Source: an uncultured Lutibacter sp. (lineage in GTDB: Bacteria; Bacteroidota; Bacteroidia; Flavobacteriales; Flavobacteriaceae). From it: 64,000 nucleotides of DNA. Made by a program: the position numbers and the translations under genes. The notes under the pieces were generated by a model, which was given only the letters and a program-made list of their open reading frames with translations, was not told where the DNA came from and made no database searches. Shown here piece by piece: positions 62,620 through 64,000 of the stretch. Location of the stretch: NCBI RefSeq assembly GCF_947495725.1, contig NZ_CANLZZ010000002.1:1-64000 (forward strand). The letters run 5' to 3'. How positions within the stretch are numbered: position 1 is the first letter of the stretch; each line of letters begins with the position of its first letter.

Positions 62620-62642
62620 TAGTTTAGTAGGCTACTAAACTA
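62620..62642. promoter_or_regulatory. 23-bp palindrome upstream of the desaturase, overlapping the plsC-like stop codon
   Basis: TAGTTTAGTAG-G-CTACTAAACTA, 11-bp perfect arms. Confidence 0.6.
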
Positions 62643-63366
62643 CGGAATTTTTTATAGTACTTTCAACTTTTTGAAATAGCTCTTCAAATTTCATTGATTT
62701 TGCTTCAATTGCTTCGTGAAATTCTAAAGTAACATTTACGCCAACTTCTAAAGGAAACATTCCATATTTATTTAGTTTCCAGCAATTATTAATTGTTACA
62801 GGAACTACATAAGCTGAAGGTGCAAATTTGGTTAACATTTTTAATCCGTTTTCCGAAAATCGTCTTGGTTCACCATTTTTACTTCTAGTGCCCTCAGGAA
62901 AAATTACAGCTGCATAGTTGTTTGCTTCAATATATTTTCCAAAATCTTTTAAAGCAGCAAGTGATTGGCGAGGATCTTTTCGGTCAATTAATACAGATCC
63001 ACCATGAGTTAAATTATAAGATACACTTGGAATTCCTTTTCCTAGTTCTATTTTTGAAACAAATTTAGGGTGATAATCTTTTAAAAAACAAGCAAGCGGA
63101 CAAATATCATGCATGCTTTGGTGATTTGATACTATTATTAAAGGAACGTTTTTGGGTATAGGATAATTGCTTATAAATTTGATTTTTGTACCTAATACAT
63201 AAAGTAGATAGGTTAGTGTGCAATTCATAATATCTACAATTGCTTTATGCCCTTTATATTTTCCAATATTAAAACCTAACCATTGTAGACCATGAAAAAA
63301 CACTAAAAAAATTCCGTAAAAAAGATAGAATATTACTGATAGTATATAAGATATAATTTTTTTCAT
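62635..63366 (-). CDS. plsC: 1-acyl-sn-glycerol-3-phosphate acyltransferase family protein
   Basis: LIIVSNHQSMHDICPLACFL; AVIFPEGTRSKNGEPRRF. Confidence 0.95.
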   Translation of the reverse strand: MKKIISYILSVIFYLFYGIFLVFFHGLQWLGFNIGKYKGHKAIVDIMNCTLTYLLYVLGTKIKFISNYPIPKNVPLIIVSNHQSMHDICPLACFLKDYHPKFVSKIELGKGIPSVSYNLTHGGSVLIDRKDPRQSLAALKDFGKYIEANNYAAVIFPEGTRSKNGEPRRFSENGLKMLTKFAPSAYVVPVTINNCWKLNKYGMFPLEVGVNVTLEFHEAIEAKSMKFEELFQKVESTIKNSVV

Positions 63367-63416
63367 GCTAATTCTCTAAAAAAAATCCCAAGCAATAAGC
63401 TTAGGATTGTATTATT

Positions 63417-63878
63417 TTAATTTGAAAACCATTGAGACCAAGGAATGCGACTTAATATTAAAATTAATGCAATTGCATAAAATACTGCAATTGTTTTAAA
63501 TTTAGAATTATCAGTTGTTTTCTTTTTGTGTTTAGAGAAACCCATAGTAATTAAAGTAATTGCAATAATACCTACTATAGGGTGTTCTACTAAAATTTTT
63601 CTCAACTCACTATTTTTCATAACCTCTCCCATTCCAATTCCTCTCATGGTTTCATAAAATGAAGAAGTGTAAAATGCAATAAACCCTATTATAAGTTGAA
63701 TATGAGACGTAATAAGGGCAAATAATGAAATTCGTAAATCTTTTGCTTCAAATTTTTTCTTAGAAGTTAAACCAATTATTGCGTTTATGGTAGCAATAAT
63801 TAAAATTGCCAAAACAACGTAAGCCCAATAAGAATGAATTGTTTTAATCATAATTGTTTGTTTTTTTAGTTCCGACAA
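63417..63878 (-). CDS. Hypothetical four-TM membrane protein (cytochrome b-like)
   Basis: 153 aa, likely start at MIKTIHSYWAY; hydrophobic helices with conserved-looking His residues. Confidence 0.6.
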   Translation of the reverse strand: MSELKKQTIMIKTIHSYWAYVVLAILIIATINAIIGLTSKKKFEAKDLRISLFALITSHIQLIIGFIAFYTSSFYETMRGIGMGEVMKNSELRKILVEHPIVGIIAITLITMGFSKHKKKTTDNSKFKTIAVFYAIALILILSRIPWSQWFSN

Positions 63879-64000
63879 ATTTAGGTAAATAAAATTGATT
63901 TTATTTTTGGAAATGCAAGAATGTTAAAAATAAGGTCTTACTGCGAATATGAAAATTATTCACCTTTTTAGGGGTAATATTAAACTAAATTCAAAAATTA

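Overview
This is a 64 kb low-GC chromosomal window that looks like Bacteroidota, most likely Flavobacteriaceae. That placement is inferred from protein sequences, TTG-N17-23-TANNTTTG promoters and gene order. Most of it is housekeeping: metG, tex, pyk, rnc/fabF/acpP, purN, sufS, an ABC exporter/HlyD/TolC/TetR cluster, sufA-like/sufBCD, thiL, lysC, pepP-like, a PAS-histidine kinase with a receiver-CRP fusion and a Usp, sdhCAB, an aminotransferase/omega-amidase pair, acyl-ACP desaturase and plsC. I recognised no rRNA, tRNA, CRISPR array, prophage or transposase gene. The most unusual signal is a family of 83-bp palindromic repeats. It forms arrays on both sides of a small GIY-YIG nuclease gene, supplies the last codons and stop of the neighbouring LD-carboxypeptidase, and has a related derivative translated in frame inside methionyl-tRNA synthetase. 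This resembles REP/RAYT systems or Rickettsia palindromic elements, with GIY-YIG as a candidate partner. Other points of interest: a giant Ala-rich coiled-coil lipoprotein paired with a beta-barrel; a NUMOD4/HNH-like protein next to a Zn-ribbon protein and behind a 0.9 kb AT-rich non-coding stretch; a perfect 7-1-7 Fur-box-like palindrome between sufS and a metalloprotease; a CRP/FNR-like site near -41 of usp; a 23-bp palindrome in front of the desaturase; a TetR operator; and an inverted repeat flanking the suf promoter. All assignments come from reading the sequence, with no database searches.
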